NCBI GenBank assembly: GCA_018398805.1
Contig: JAGFBZ010002391.1
Location: forward strand, 62,001-126,000
Length of the DNA stretch: 64,000 nt
From: Hirundichthys speculiger
Taxonomy: Eukaryota; Chordata; Actinopteri; Beloniformes; Exocoetidae
Direction: 5' to 3'
Shown here: piece by piece, positions 37,970 through 51,200 of the stretch
Layout of the letters: every line of letters starts with the position of its first letter
Numbering within the stretch: position 1 is the first letter of the stretch
Program-made: the position numbers and the translations under genes
Notes under the pieces: model-generated
Databases searched by the model: none
The model's input: the letters and a program-made list of their open reading frames with translations, nothing else
Told to the model about the DNA's origin: nothing

Positions 37970-39111
37970 GTGCAGCTTTGTCGCCCCCCCGTGGTCGCTG
38001 TTAGTATTGACGATGTTTAACGAGGTAATGTTTTTCTCGCAGCAGTATGTGGACAAGAAGCCTGCGGATCTCAGTGGCCGTTACTAGCTCTGTCAACCGA
38101 GGACGAATAAACTGAAAGCATTAAAACAGCGATTCTTCAGAGGACTTCTGAATCAACTGCGACGAAGGCACAAGTATTCCGGTCGGCGCTGTTTGTTTAT
38201 CCTCCCGGAGCCGTCGGGCTGGAGTTAGCCGGAGATCTCTGCGGTCCGTGGATTAACGCAAGACTCGCCTCGGCTGCGAAGCACTCTGATATCAACTTAA
38301 ACTAAAAACGTGTCTTGCGGACTGCGTCCCCGCACCACATTTGAATATTTGGAGCCCAGTTATTTCCAGTTCGTGGGTGTCAAGAGTGGAAATTCAGTCT
38401 CGTCGAGACAAGCGAACACTTGTTGAAATCACATTTCACCGAGCGAACCGTTGCTAACGTTCGTAGCGACATTCAGCTAACGAGGCTTTTGATTCTAAAG
38501 TTGCTTTTGATACAAGTCTGTTGGATGTCATAAAGAAAAGCATTGTTTGCAAGTGAAGAAGTTGCGTTTGTCGGGGCCGAGATGGCACTCACGGCACCTT
38601 AGCTCTACGTTCACCTCTGTGTTATATTAGCACTGTCAGCTAACGTTACGTTAAAGTCGGATTCAAACAAGTGGTTTGTGGAAATGTGCTGATATGAAGT
38701 TACATACGCCGTTAAGTTGCTGGAGTCCATGGGCCTCTCTGTTAAAAACTTGTCACGGTTAACCTGCCAACGAAGACACCTCCAGGAGATTTTTTTTTTC
38801 CGCTCAGCTTTTTTTATTCGCATGGATAAAACTTTTATTAATGGGAGCTTAACGTTAGCTTAGCCGCGTTAGCAGCGCACTCCGCTCGGTCACCGACCGA
38901 ACCGACTTCGGGTTTACTTCGTTTTTTTTGTTTTTTTTTTTAAACTAAGGTGCGATGTGTTTTTAAAGCTGTTCATGGGTTTGCAGCGGTCTTCAGTCGG
39001 AGGCTTTAAAAGATAAAACCCCTGCACCGTCCCCCCTCCCTCCCACCGTACACGCGCACACTCCCACTTCTCCCTGAAGTAGCTGGAGTCGTGAAGACCG
39101 CGGCCCGCACC
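37970..39111 (+). promoter_or_regulatory. crtc3: CRTC3 promoter and 5' untranslated region
   Basis: Base composition changes from AT-rich to GC/CpG-rich between the (TA)n tract and the CRTC3 start codon, as expected for a CpG-type vertebrate promoter. No clear TATA box is seen. A half cAMP-response element, TGACGTTA, sits at 37941-37948, just upstream. The transcription start cannot be fixed from sequence alone. Confidence 0.55.
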
Positions 39112-39243
39112 ATGTCCAGCTCCCCGGGCACAGGTGGCTCCAACCCCAGGAAGTTCAGCGAGAAGATAGCGCTGCACAACCAGAAGCAAGCAGAGGAGAC
39201 GCGGGCCTTTGAGCAGCTGATGACAGACCTCACCGTCTCAAGG
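39112..39243 (+). CDS. crtc3: CRTC3 coding exon 1, CREB-binding domain
   Basis: Forty-four codons start at ATG with A at -3 (gcaccATG), a good Kozak context. No in-frame ATG was found just upstream. The protein begins [20 protein letters not shown] and ends [12 protein letters not shown] before gtaaac. Confidence 0.96.
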
Positions 39244-42200
39244 GTAAACGCTCTTAGATGTTTATGTCTCGTGTGTGTTTGGTGGGTCGCCCCCCCCCCC
39301 GACAGACTGCTGAGATTTGTGGTTTTCCCTCAGCACTTCTGTTTTTCCACCTCTGTGTGCACTCACTCATTCAGCAGGGACAAGTCGCATCCTCTGCAAG
39401 TATAACCTTGTCTTTTGGAATTGTAAACAAACGGTTAGGTTACATATTGTAGCTATTAGGAATACAAGAATTTCAAAACACCTGTGCCACATGTGGTTAT
39501 TTGGGGTGAAATCGTTGACCAGTCTTTCTAGGTTTGACTTTAATTGTGGCTACAGGTGGTGGCTTCATAATGCTTATTGTTCTAAAGGAAGCAAGAGTGT
39601 TCCTTAATGATGAGTGAAATACAGAGGTAGAGAAATGGGCCTGAGGTCACCTACGCCCGTACCATCACAATGGTTTCATAAGGCAACTATCCTGCTAGCA
39701 TTTTTACCTGGTTAGCAATCTCTACTATCACCAGTTGCCTGGGCACTTCCTGTCTTTCTGAAATACCTCCACGATGAAACTTTGCCTCAATGAAGTGGGG
39801 GTATCTGTCTACGGTTTCACCACTTCTCATTGTTTTTCTTGTAACTCATCTTACTTTTTTGGGTGACAATATTTTTTAAACATTTCATGAGATCTGTGGT
39901 GTTGCCACAATACAGTCATGGAAAAAATTATTAGACCACCCTTGTTTTCTTCAGTTTCTTGTTCATTTTAATGCCTGGTACAACTAAAGGTACATTTGTT
40001 TGGACAAACATAACGATAACCACAAAGATTGCTCATAAGAGTTTTATTTAAGAGCTGATATCTTACCATTTTCCATGGTTTTCTTGATTATAACCTAAAT
40101 CACTTAAGTTTTTACATCAATAGCTATGGCGTTGTACTGCCAAAAACACTGCTTTTATGCATTCAGTGTTTTCTTTTCTGTCTGTTTTAGTCACATGATG
40201 ACGTTTAGTGGTACCAGGTATTAAAATGAACAAGAAAGTGAAGAAAAAAATGGTGGTCTAATGATTTTTTCCATGACTGTATCTGACTATTTTGTCTCAC
40301 ATGCCATTTCTGACCATTATTATTTACCGTGTCCAAATCACTACCATGCAACGTTTACATTTTTCTGTTGACGACAGTTGCTTCTGCAGGCCTTATTACA
40401 GCTGTTGTTCAAAACTGGGTGAGTAAGCAGAAGTAAAAGTAGTTCTATTCAAATAAGACATTTAAAAAAAGGAAAAATACTATGAAATTAAATGATTGAA
40501 TCTAGATGTTGAAGCATTGCCTGATATCTTTTAATATTTTTTCTTTTTTACAAGACAATCAATCCTTAAAACTGAACCATCGGGATCGATATTTTGGTAT
40601 CAATCTCCCTATCTCTGCATCATTAGGACTAACAATAACATCTTTCCCCTACAAAGAGCCACCTTCCACAGCAGACCAGTGGTGGTCCCTCAACCATCTC
40701 TTTAGGAAGTGCTCACCGTACTGGGCCCTAAAGATCTATTGATAACATCCCAGTGCCAGACACTCAAGAACACCCTTGGATGTTCTTTGTCCAGACTCTT
40801 GACAGCACAAGGAGGACTTGCTCATTAAGTGTGATGTCAGTCATAGGATTCTGAAGAGTAGTTTTAAAGCAAGTTGTATTTTTTTTTTTTTTTTTTTTTA
40901 CCCATGTTTCAGGGGTGCTTACTCCACCTGGTTAATCCAAAAATATTCAAATGGATGAAATGAAGAATCCAGGCAGTCGGATAGAACTCCTGATTTCAGT
41001 TACTGCAAGTTTCCTATTTTAGCTCAGTGTATCTAATGCTAACCTGTCATGCTAATGAATGTTACCTTGCATTGATTCTGACTGAGTCTTGTCATGGTTT
41101 CAAATGTTGCTTTGGTAGTGTCATCTGAAATGCCAAAGTTCTCGCTGAGCTCCGCTGGAGCCAGCCTAGCCTCAGCCTGACTGGGTGGCTCAGACGGAGC
41201 AGCCAACAACATCTGTGGTTGGACTGGAACCAAGGCCTGGACACTTGCAGGTTGGCCTTGATGGTCTGGGGGTGAAGGTGGTCCTGCCTGGAGTATGCAG
41301 TCAAAGCAGCTGCCAGCTCGGCATCCAGCTACAGGCCAGTTGGTCATAAGCAGTTGTACCCGGCAGAAGGCCAATTTGGCTGCTAGCTTGACTCCTAGCT
41401 GCCAGCTGTTCACCCCCAGATCCATCAAGGCCAGCCCAGAGCCTGTCTCAGTGGTCTGTTAGTACTAATAACTGGACAACAACCATTATCTTCAAAATAA
41501 GTTTGATTATGCCTCCTTAGCTCTTAATTCACAGCTCAGATGTCAACTGCAAAGAAAATGCTAATCACTGTGTAGCGAGAGTGATGGCACAGGGCATAAA
41601 ATTAGAATTTTTACCAAGTAGCCCCTGGCTACCAGGTTTTTGAAGTTGGTAGCCAGCTAGCAATTTTGGTCGCCAGTGTTTTTCGTCGCCCCATACGCCC
41701 CCGTAGACTGCTGACATTATCATGTTCGCTCCCAGCATGTTGAGCAACTTCAGCCAGCTATTTTGTTTCCTGTGTGGCATTATTGGACAAACTGATCAAT
41801 CCAGGTGTGTCTGACCATTGCTGTGAGGTCAGACACACCTGGATTAATCAGTTAGTCAGTTAACGGCACACAGGAAACAAAGCAGCTGGCTGAAGTTCAG
41901 GAAGTAGTGCAGCTGTGCATAAAGTCACGTTAACATAATGTGAACATTCATTATAGCCTAAATGAAAACACAAAGGGGTATACATGAAGAGTAGTGCTGG
42001 GCGATATGGACTATTTTATATCACGATAACGATATATATCACGATATACCATAATAAAGTATGTTTTCAGTTATTCTCTGAAAAGTTTGATAATTTCATT
42101 GCTTACTTTTCAACTTTATTTTGAAAGGACATTTAGCTGAACTGTCACAAACATACATTTTAGTGCAGCAAAAACAGGTAGGTACAGAGGTACAGTAGCT

Positions 42201-45200
42201 TTCACATTTTTTTTAAAGTGCACAACAGTTTCTGAGAGGAAAAACACATTTTTGCACTGAAGTTCAGCTATAAAAAATAAACACAAATTATTTTTCAACT
42301 TTCTGAAATCTGTAACCTTGTAGTGCAAAGTTTGCAAACCAATATAAAGTGTCTAAAGTAAACATCAGGGTTGAAGAGAACTCTGTTTAAGGCATTAACC
42401 ATGAATAAAAGTGCAAACATAAAAGGCTACTTTGTAGAAGTAGATATGATTCTATCAAATTTATCATTGCAGGTTATTTAATTACATATTTGCTGTAATA
42501 ATTGATAAAATTAGGTTAGAAACGATAGAAACGATAAACGATAGAAGAGAAATGGCACGATACACACTTTTATATTGTCCCCACGATATGTATAGTCACA
42601 TTGCCCAGCACTAATAAAGAGTATTTATTTGAAGGGATTTGCATATTTTTTGTTCATTTCACATTGCTTGTATTTACATTTACGTTTGATTTTCATTCCA
42701 CACATTGTTTTCATTTCATATTGCTCTTCTTTTACAGTTTTTCATCTCATTTCACGTGACTTTTCTTTACTCTTTTAATGACTTGTTGTACTCATTTGTT
42801 GCAGACTTTGCATTCTTTGAGTGTTTTGGAAGGAGTGTATTTGTAGCCTGGTCCAGAGTAGTTTATTTTACATGAGAGATTCTCTGTAACAATCTTTTTT
42901 TTTTTTTTTTACGCGCTGTCACTCATTGGATGTCACACACTAACCTCGCGACATCTTCCACCTACAATACCTGTAGTAGCTGCTGCTGTGGCAGTTAGCT
43001 AACATCTACCACCTACAGCACCTGTAGTAGCTGCTGCTGTGGCAGTTATCACGACATCTTCCACCTACAGTACCTGTAGTAGCTGCTGCTGTGGCAGTTA
43101 GCTAACATCTACCACCTACAGCACCTGTAGTAGCTGCTGCTGTGGCAGTTAGCTAACATCTACCACCTACAGCACCTGTAGTAGCTGCTGCTGTGGCAGT
43201 TAGCTAACATCTACCACCTACAGTACCTGTAGTAGCTGCTGCTGTGGCAGTTAGCGTACATCTACCACCTACAGTACCTGTAGTAGCTGCTGCTGTGGCA
43301 GTTAGCTAACATCTACCACCTACAGTACCTGTAGTAGCTGCTGCTGTGGCAGTTATCACGACATCTTCCACCTACAGCACCTGTAGTAGCTGCTGCTGTG
43401 GCAGTTAGCTAACATCTACCACCTACAGCACCTGTAGTAGCTGCTGCTGTGGCAGTTATTAAGACCTCTTCCACCTACATCACCTGTAGTAGCTGCTGCT
43501 GTGGCAGTTATTAAGACATCTTCCACCTACATCACCTGTAGTAGCTGCTGCTGTGGCATTTAGCTAACATCTACCACCTACAGTACCTGTAGTAGCTGCT
43601 GCTGTGGCAGTTATCGTGACATCTACCACCTACAGTACCTGTAGTAGCTGCTGCTGTGGCAGTTAGCTAACATCTACCACCTACAGCACCTGTAGTAGCT
43701 GCTGCTGTGGCAGTTATTAAGACATCTTCCACCTACATCACCTGTAGTAGCTGCTGCTGTGGCATTTAGCTAACATCTACCACCTACAGTACCTGTAGTA
43801 GCTGCTGCTGTGGCAGTTATCGTGACATCTACCACCTACAGTACCTGTAGTAGCTGCTGCTGTGGCAGTTAGCTAACATCTACCACCTACAGCACCTGTA
43901 GTAGCTGCTGCTGTGGCAGTTAGCTAACATCTACCACCTACAGCACCTGTAGTAGCTGCTGCTGTGGCAGTTATTAAGACATCTTCCACCTACAGTACCT
44001 GTAGTAGCTGCTGCTGTGGCAGTTATCGTGACATCTACCACCTACAGCACCTGTAGTAGCTGCTGCTGTGGCAGTTAGCTAACATCTTCCACCTACAGCA
44101 CCTGTAGTAGCTGCTGCTGTGGCAGTTATCACGACATCTACCACCTACAGCACCTGTAGTAGCTGCTGCTGTGGCAGTTATTAAGACATCTTCCACCTAC
44201 AGTACCTGTAGTAGCTGCTGCTGTGGCAGTTATCGTGACATCTACCACCTACAGCACCTGTAGTAGCTGCTGCTGTGGCAGTTAGCTAACATCTTCCACC
44301 TACAGCACCTGTAGTAGCTGCTGCTGTGGCAGTTATCACGACATCTTCCACCTACAGTACCTGTAGTAGCTGCTGCTGTGGCAGTTAGCTAACATCTACC
44401 ACCTACAGCACCTGTAGTAGCTGCTGCTGTGGCAGTTAGCTAACATCTACCACCTACAGCACCTGTAGTAGCTGCTGCTGTGGCAGTTATCGTGACATCT
44501 TCCACCTACAGCACCTGTAGTAGCTGCTGCTGTGGCAGTTATCGTGACATCTTCCACCTACAGCACCTGTAGTAGCTGCTGCTGTGGCAGTTAGCTAACA
44601 TCTTCCGCCTACAGCACCTGTAGTAGCTGCTGCTGTGGCAGTTAGCTAACATCTACCACCTACAGTACCTGTAGTAGCTGCTGCTGTGGCAGTTATCATG
44701 ACATCTACCACCTACAGCACCTGTAGTAGCTGCTGCTGTGGCAGTTAGCTAACATCTTCCACCTACAGCACCTGTAGTAGCTGCTGCTGTGGCAGTTAGC
44801 TAACATCTTCCGCCTACAGCACCTGTAGTAGCTGCTGCTGTGGCAGTTATTAAGACATCTTCCACCTACAGCACCTGTAGTAGCTGCTGCTGTGGCAGTT
44901 ATTAAGACATCTTCCACCTACAGTACCTGTAGTAGCTGCTGCTGTGGCAGTTAGCTAACATCTACCACCTACAGTACCTGTAGTAGCTGCTGCTGTGGCA
45001 GTTATCGCGAGGCAAGTGACAGATCTCAGATGGGGAATGTTTGTTTTTTTTTTTTTCCGCCCGATGCGGTATTATTATTTTTTAATAACGCAGGTTAAAA
45101 TACAGGAGATTTACGGGAAAAATACTAATACGGGAGGACGGCGGGAGAGAAGAGTAAAATACGGGACTTTCCCGGCCAAAACGGAATACTTGACAGGTAT

Positions 45201-48200
45201 GATTTACAAGCATGAAAGCGCATTTTATTCTGTTTCCATGATGCTTACTATGAAAACTAATATAATTTCTTTCTTGTTAACTATCCTGTTGTGTATTTTT
45301 ATGAGATAATTTACCAAAACGATCCATTTTGCTGTGGAGTAGATTCAGTGATAGGTTTTTGCATTCATCCGTCTTCAGTTTTGTCCATCTGTCAATCGCT
45401 GGGTTCGGCACATGTGTAGTTATGACTTCCGGCAAACGATGTGGACCCTAAACATGGCCACTTTTCGCCAAATAAACTTTGTTTCTAAATTATTTAGATA
45501 TGTTTGCCTTGGTGACACATGACAAATGTGCAGAAATCATAGAAAAAAAAGGGTTTTTTTCTAAGTTGATGGTGGATTTTGTGGCCCTCGACCACTGGCG
45601 ATAAGGCAGAAAAAAAAACAGTCGAAATGGTCAAATTTTGGTCGCATTTTGGCGACCAGTTAGTCACGTTTATGCCCTGCTGGCAGCTAGCTGATAGCAC
45701 CATAGACGGCAATACACCCCTCCTACAGTTGTCATAGATTTCTTTCTTTTGTATGTATGTCCTATACAAATATATATATATATATTAGTTAAAGTAGCAC
45801 AAATAAGTTTTTTATGTTCTTTTTCTAAAATGCTGTTACTTTTACGCCAGAAATGCACCTTCCAAAAAGTTCAACTTTTTTTAGTATTGTCAGTTTACAA
45901 AATATTTCCCAGAAGTCTTGATTTTCATCAAAATGTTTTGTGGCAAAAAAGAGACAAGACTATATGTATTTTTTGATCAGCAGTGGTTTTCGCCTTGAAA
46001 CTCTGCCATTCATGCTACTTTTCCCTCTTCTTTTTCTTATGGTTGAGTCATGAACACTGACCTTAACTGAGTTAAGTGAGGCCCACAGTTCTTTAGATGT
46101 TGTTGTGGGTTCTTTTGGACCTCTTGGATTAGTTGTTGCTGTGCTCTCGGGGTGATTTTTGTAGGCTGGCCACTCTTGGAAAGGTTCACCACTGTTCCAT
46201 GTTTTCTCCATTTGTGGATAATGGCTGTTACTGTGGTTCACTGGAGTCACAGAGCTTTAGAAATTGATTTGTAACTTTTTCCAGATGGATAGATGTCAGT
46301 TACTTTGTTTCTCATCTGTTCCTGAATTTCTTTGGATAGTAGTATGATGTCTTGCTTTTTGGGATCTTTTGGCCTTTGTCAGACAGGTTCTATTAAAGTG
46401 ATCTCTTGAATTGACAGGTCTGGCAGTAATCAAGTCTGGGTGTGGCCAGTGAAATTGAACTCGGCTTTTCAAAAAAAAAAAGTGATTTACCACAGAGACT
46501 TCATGATTTAAGGGTTGCAATTACTTTTTCACATAGGGCAATGTAGGTTTGGATAGTTTTTTTTTCTCCTTAATAAATAAAATCACCATTTAAAAACTGA
46601 GTCGTTTTTAATTGTTAAGAAATATTATCAAATCAAATTATCAAAGTGGAATTGGAACAGAAATTGGGGCCTACACAGCCAACATTTTCTTCCCTTACTG
46701 GCTGCTGCTTCATATCCTGATGGAGGATAAAATAAAAATATACTGATTTAGCAGAGCTAGTCTATCAGAATTATTATTTTTTTTCATCTTATCCGAACAG
46801 TGTTATGGTTGACAGTACTACTGCATTTTAAGTTGAGTGCTTGTGAAGAAACAGATTTTTGTTGCATTATCTGATACACTTCTATTGTTTGTGATGGATA
46901 CAAAAGAGAAAAAGATAAAGAACCTATAATCTGGTGCATAAAAGGGGAAATACAGCAATTTCTTTTAAGTTGGATTTTATTTGTTCAATTACCTCTCTGC
47001 AGATCCCTTGAGTCCTTAATCTTTAGATTTTTAGTGACACACAGGGCTCTGCGACCTGGATTATAGATAAAATGCCAACATTTATTTTGTGTTTTTTTTT
47101 GTGTTTTTTGTTTTATGAACACAGTTATAATTTCAGTCAAAACAAAAATTACAGTGAAGATTTTGTGTGCTGTTGGCTATAGCTCATAGGAAGAAATAGC
47201 GCAAAACTGAAAATGGTGGATCCAGAATTATAATTGTTGCATCTTTGCTTTCTTCTTTAATGGACTAGTATCAAGAGTCAAACATATAGATGCTGTGACT
47301 CTGTCAGAATAAATAGTCCAGTTGTGTGGCAGTGAAGTTTGGGAGGCTACCTTCTGAAGTATTATACGTTTGAACATATAGGAAACGGTGTTGGTTGTAA
47401 TTCCTTTAAATTTCCTTACTGCTCTCCCCACTGGTTAAACAAGCCAATGAATACCAACCTTTTCTGCTGTACAGCAAATTTAAAGAGTAATTTTAAAAGT
47501 TCTAGTAAAGTTTAAGCAATGCAGTCCTCTGATATCAGGATTGAATATTGGCCCTGATATTGACAATTTATTGGAAAATTAAACTGATCCAATTTGTGAC
47601 AAACTATTTGTAACAAACTTAAAATTTGTTGCTGATGTTAGGGCTGGGCGATATGGCTTCAAATTTATATTGGGGTATAATCTAAAGGATGTGCGGTAAC
47701 GATATATATTGCGATATATAATCTTTTCTTCTGTAATATGTGCGTGAGTGCGTGCACACACACACAAGTTCACTCGTACAGTGAACGAGTCCAGGCTGTC
47801 TGTAGGCATCTGCTCCACAACTTCCACTCTTCATTGATTAAGTGGATTGTGAGACTAATGTTTGGCTCCGTTGTGCAACTCGAACACAAGTCCGTAGTAG
47901 CTGCATAGTGTTTTATGCTCACGATATCTTTCTCTACTTGCTGACAGACTTTGTCATACATTTCAGTTTGGATGTCATCATATACATAGATTAGATTTTT
48001 TTTAATGCATCTTAAGTTTCAGATATCACATCTTATTTTATTTGTTTAATTTTATCCTGTGTGGAATTTTAATGTCAGTGCGCAATTATTTATTGCTGCT
48101 GGTGCAGAATTGTTTATTTTTTTGTAACTAATAAACAGTTCATGACATTTATATCTGGTTTTTTTTTTTACATTTTGTCTTAGGGATTTTTTGTTTTAGT

Positions 48201-51200
48201 TTGGAAAGAAATGTTTATGTCAAGCCTGATGCCTTTTTAATGTCGTCCACATGGTGAGGTATACAGCCCATTAATTTGACAATGATGTTGAATTGGTACA
48301 GAGACTACAGTCCTCCTGCAACGGTTGCAGGTTCGACTCCCGGCCTGTGACCCTTTGCTGTGTGTCATCCTTGTTCTCTCTCTCCCCTGATTTCCTGTTT
48401 GTCTCTCTTTCACTGTAAAATAAAGCCACTATGGCCACAAAAAAAAAAAAAAAAAAACTGAAAAACCCAGATTCCTGCATTTTTAGAGAAAACTAGTGAA
48501 TTAGAAGACTTGGAAGTCTGAGGAATGATTTTTGTTCGAAGCACCAACTCTAAAGGAGTTGGGGTCAAAAGTGTGGTCATCAAATCAGGGTGCTATTGGT
48601 GTGTAGTAGAGACAGAGTATGTCGAGGATCCTCCAAGAGTTCCGATGACATGGGAAAGTTAATACAGCTGAAATTAAAGTTTTCTTCATAGGCCAGGTTT
48701 TGTGTCACCATGACCTTTTGAAGATCGAGATTTTAAATGGTAATTTTTGAAAAAGAAAAATGAATGTTCTAATATTCTAAAAATTCTTTGGAATTGATTT
48801 TCAAGAAAGTTTCATTCATGGGCAGGCTGATGGACAAGCAGGTTGATTAAAGGGACAGATTATCCATTTTGATTTAATAGAGGCTTGCCGGAGTTAGGGA
48901 TATTCCTGGCGACTAATTTACCTGTTGACTAAACGAAAATTTTAATTAAGACTAGTCGACTAGTCTAAGAAAAAGATGCGCTCCAGCCTGGAAGTTATCA
49001 GTTTGCGTCCCGGCACGGTGTATTCGGGCTCGACATATTCCATTAGCTTCCTGAAGCCTTTACCTTCCACAAAGTTAAGTGGAAGCATATCTTGCGAAGT
49101 CATGATCGTGATGAGCTGCGTTATCCTCTCAGACCGGATCGGAGAACACGTCTCCGGGTAAACAATGTCAAATCGGCCTGAGTGTGGCTAGCACCGCTAG
49201 CATCAGCACCGCTAGCATTAGCAGCCGTCGTCTCGTGCAGATTAACATCCAAATGCTTGAGTCGAATGTGGTTGCTCATTGCTCCAGTCGAGTGATTGTA
49301 TGCCAGTTGTTTCTGACACAGTCTACATACCACCTTGTTTTCATTTTCTAGATTAAAGTTCCGCCAAACCGCGCTGGTTTAGCGAGACTATCTTCCCACC
49401 GTGCCGTTTTAAAACTCCAGTCTACTCGAGCATTGCCGCGGAGGGGGGGGGGGGGCTGTATGACAGTTAAGCGGCCTTGTACATGAATAAAATACAAATT
49501 GGTTTAAACGACTAATATTTCTGGTGCCGACTAGTAAGTGAGCGGGCGTTTAATCGTTCAGATGACTAATCGCGCGCATCCCTATCCCGAGTTAGGGCTG
49601 GGTTAAACGATTATTTTTGTAATCGATTAATCTAGAAAATAGTTTTTCGATGCATCGATTAATCTAACGATTCATTTTTCATTGCAAACAAGGAAAGAAA
49701 AAAAAGTTGAAAACTTACGGTGTCTTCTCCTCCACACAAGCAGCTCCCGCGTGCCTCTTCTTAAGGTGCTGGTGCATCGCGGTAGTGCTTTTATGATATG
49801 CCATCTCTATTTTGCACAGGTCACAGACCACCGAATCGTTACCTTTAGGTGTAAAGTACTCCCATAAAGTACTCCCATACTTTTGACATCCTGTTACGAG
49901 ATAGCTTCTTCTCCCCCGACTCGCTGCTACTCAATGCCGCGGCCGCCGCCATTTTTTGATTCTGAGCGACGACGCATCGACGTGCAGTTTTTGCGTCGAC
50001 GTAATCGATGACGTCGACGCGTCGTCCCATCCCTATCCCGAGTACTTGGGAACATGACATGTAAGGTTCCAGCACTTGCACTCATCTGGGGATTTGCAGA
50101 TACCTGCTTTTCTGGTCTTCCCCATGTCTGTGGCTTCCTCTAGTTATTCCAGGCAAAGTAGACAGGGTCACCACTCGTTCAGCCATCAGCGTTGATTTTC
50201 CTCCGTCTGAAATGACGGGAACATGGTCTGAAATTTCTTGTGAGGCTCAGCACATCGACATCTTTCCACGTTTTGTTCTACCTCTCACACTAAATCAATG
50301 CCTTTCATCTTCTCTGCACAGAGAGATCTTTCGGGCACAGTACCTACAAGGGTTGGACAATGAAACTGAAACACCTGTCATTTTAGTGTGGGAGGTTTCA
50401 TGGCTAAATCGGACCAGCCTGGTGGCCAATCTTCATTAATTCCACATAGCACCAGTAAGAGCAGAGAGTGAAGGTTTAGTTGTCAGGGTAAGAGGACAGT
50501 TTTGTGCAAAATATTGCAATCCATGCAACATCCTAAGTGACACATCAGAGTTCAAAAGAGGACAAATTATTTGAGCACGTCTTGTTGGCGCATCTGTGAT
50601 GAAGACAGCAAGTCTTTGTGATGTATCAAGAGCCGCGGTGTCCAGGGTAACGTCAGCATACCACCAAGAAGGATGAACCACATCCAACAGGATTAACTGT
50701 GGACCCAAGAGGAAGCTCTCTGAAAGGGATGTTCAGGTACTAACCTGGATTGTATCCAAAAAACATAAAACTACAGCTGCCCAAATCACAGCAGAATAAA
50801 TGTGCACCTGAACTCTCCTGTTTCCACCAGAACTGTCCGTCAGGAGCTCCACAGGGTCAATATACACGGCCAGGCTGCTATAGCCAAACCTTTGGTCACT
50901 CGTTCCAGTGCCAAACGCTGGTTTCAATGGTGCAAGGAGCAAAAATCTTGGGCTGGGGACAATGTGAAACATGTATTGTTCTCTGATGAGTCCACCTTTA
51001 CTGTTTTCCCCACATCTGGGAGAGTTAGAAGCCCCGAAGAGTGGACCACCCAGTCTGATGCATGCCCAGAGTGCAGCATGGGGGTGGATCAGTGATGGCT
51101 GGGCTGCCATATCATGGCATTCCCTTGGCCCAATACTGGTGCTGGATGGGCGTGTCACTGCCAGAGACGACCCAACCATTCTGGAGGACCATGTGCATCC

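Larger units (their letters stand above)
41591..45678. mobile_element. Large hAT-like composite element (tentative)
   Basis: agggcataaa on the left and tttatgccct on the right are inverted. ttttggtcgcc near the left end and ggcgaccagt near the right are also inverted-type matches. Possible 8-bp duplications gatggcac and gctggcag match at 6/8. It contains a 71-bp foldback, a complete smaller hAT and the second minisatellite. Confidence 0.5.
45679..48296. other. CRTC3 intron 1 segment
   Basis: It contains a transposon-derived repeat (45960-46620) and a truncated hAT end (47639-47720). The rest is AT-rich without a supported feature. Confidence 0.55.

Noticed and set aside
41039..41428. 129-codon minus-strand frame
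   Set aside because: No motif, no splice context and no recognisable similarity; probably chance within intron 1.
44705..44917. Cys/Ser-rich repetitive minus-strand frame
   Set aside because: It lies wholly in the second minisatellite.
48315..48350. tRNA gene
   Set aside because: The B box is present, but there is no folded cloverleaf or A box at the right distance, and a poly(A) tail follows; it is a SINE.
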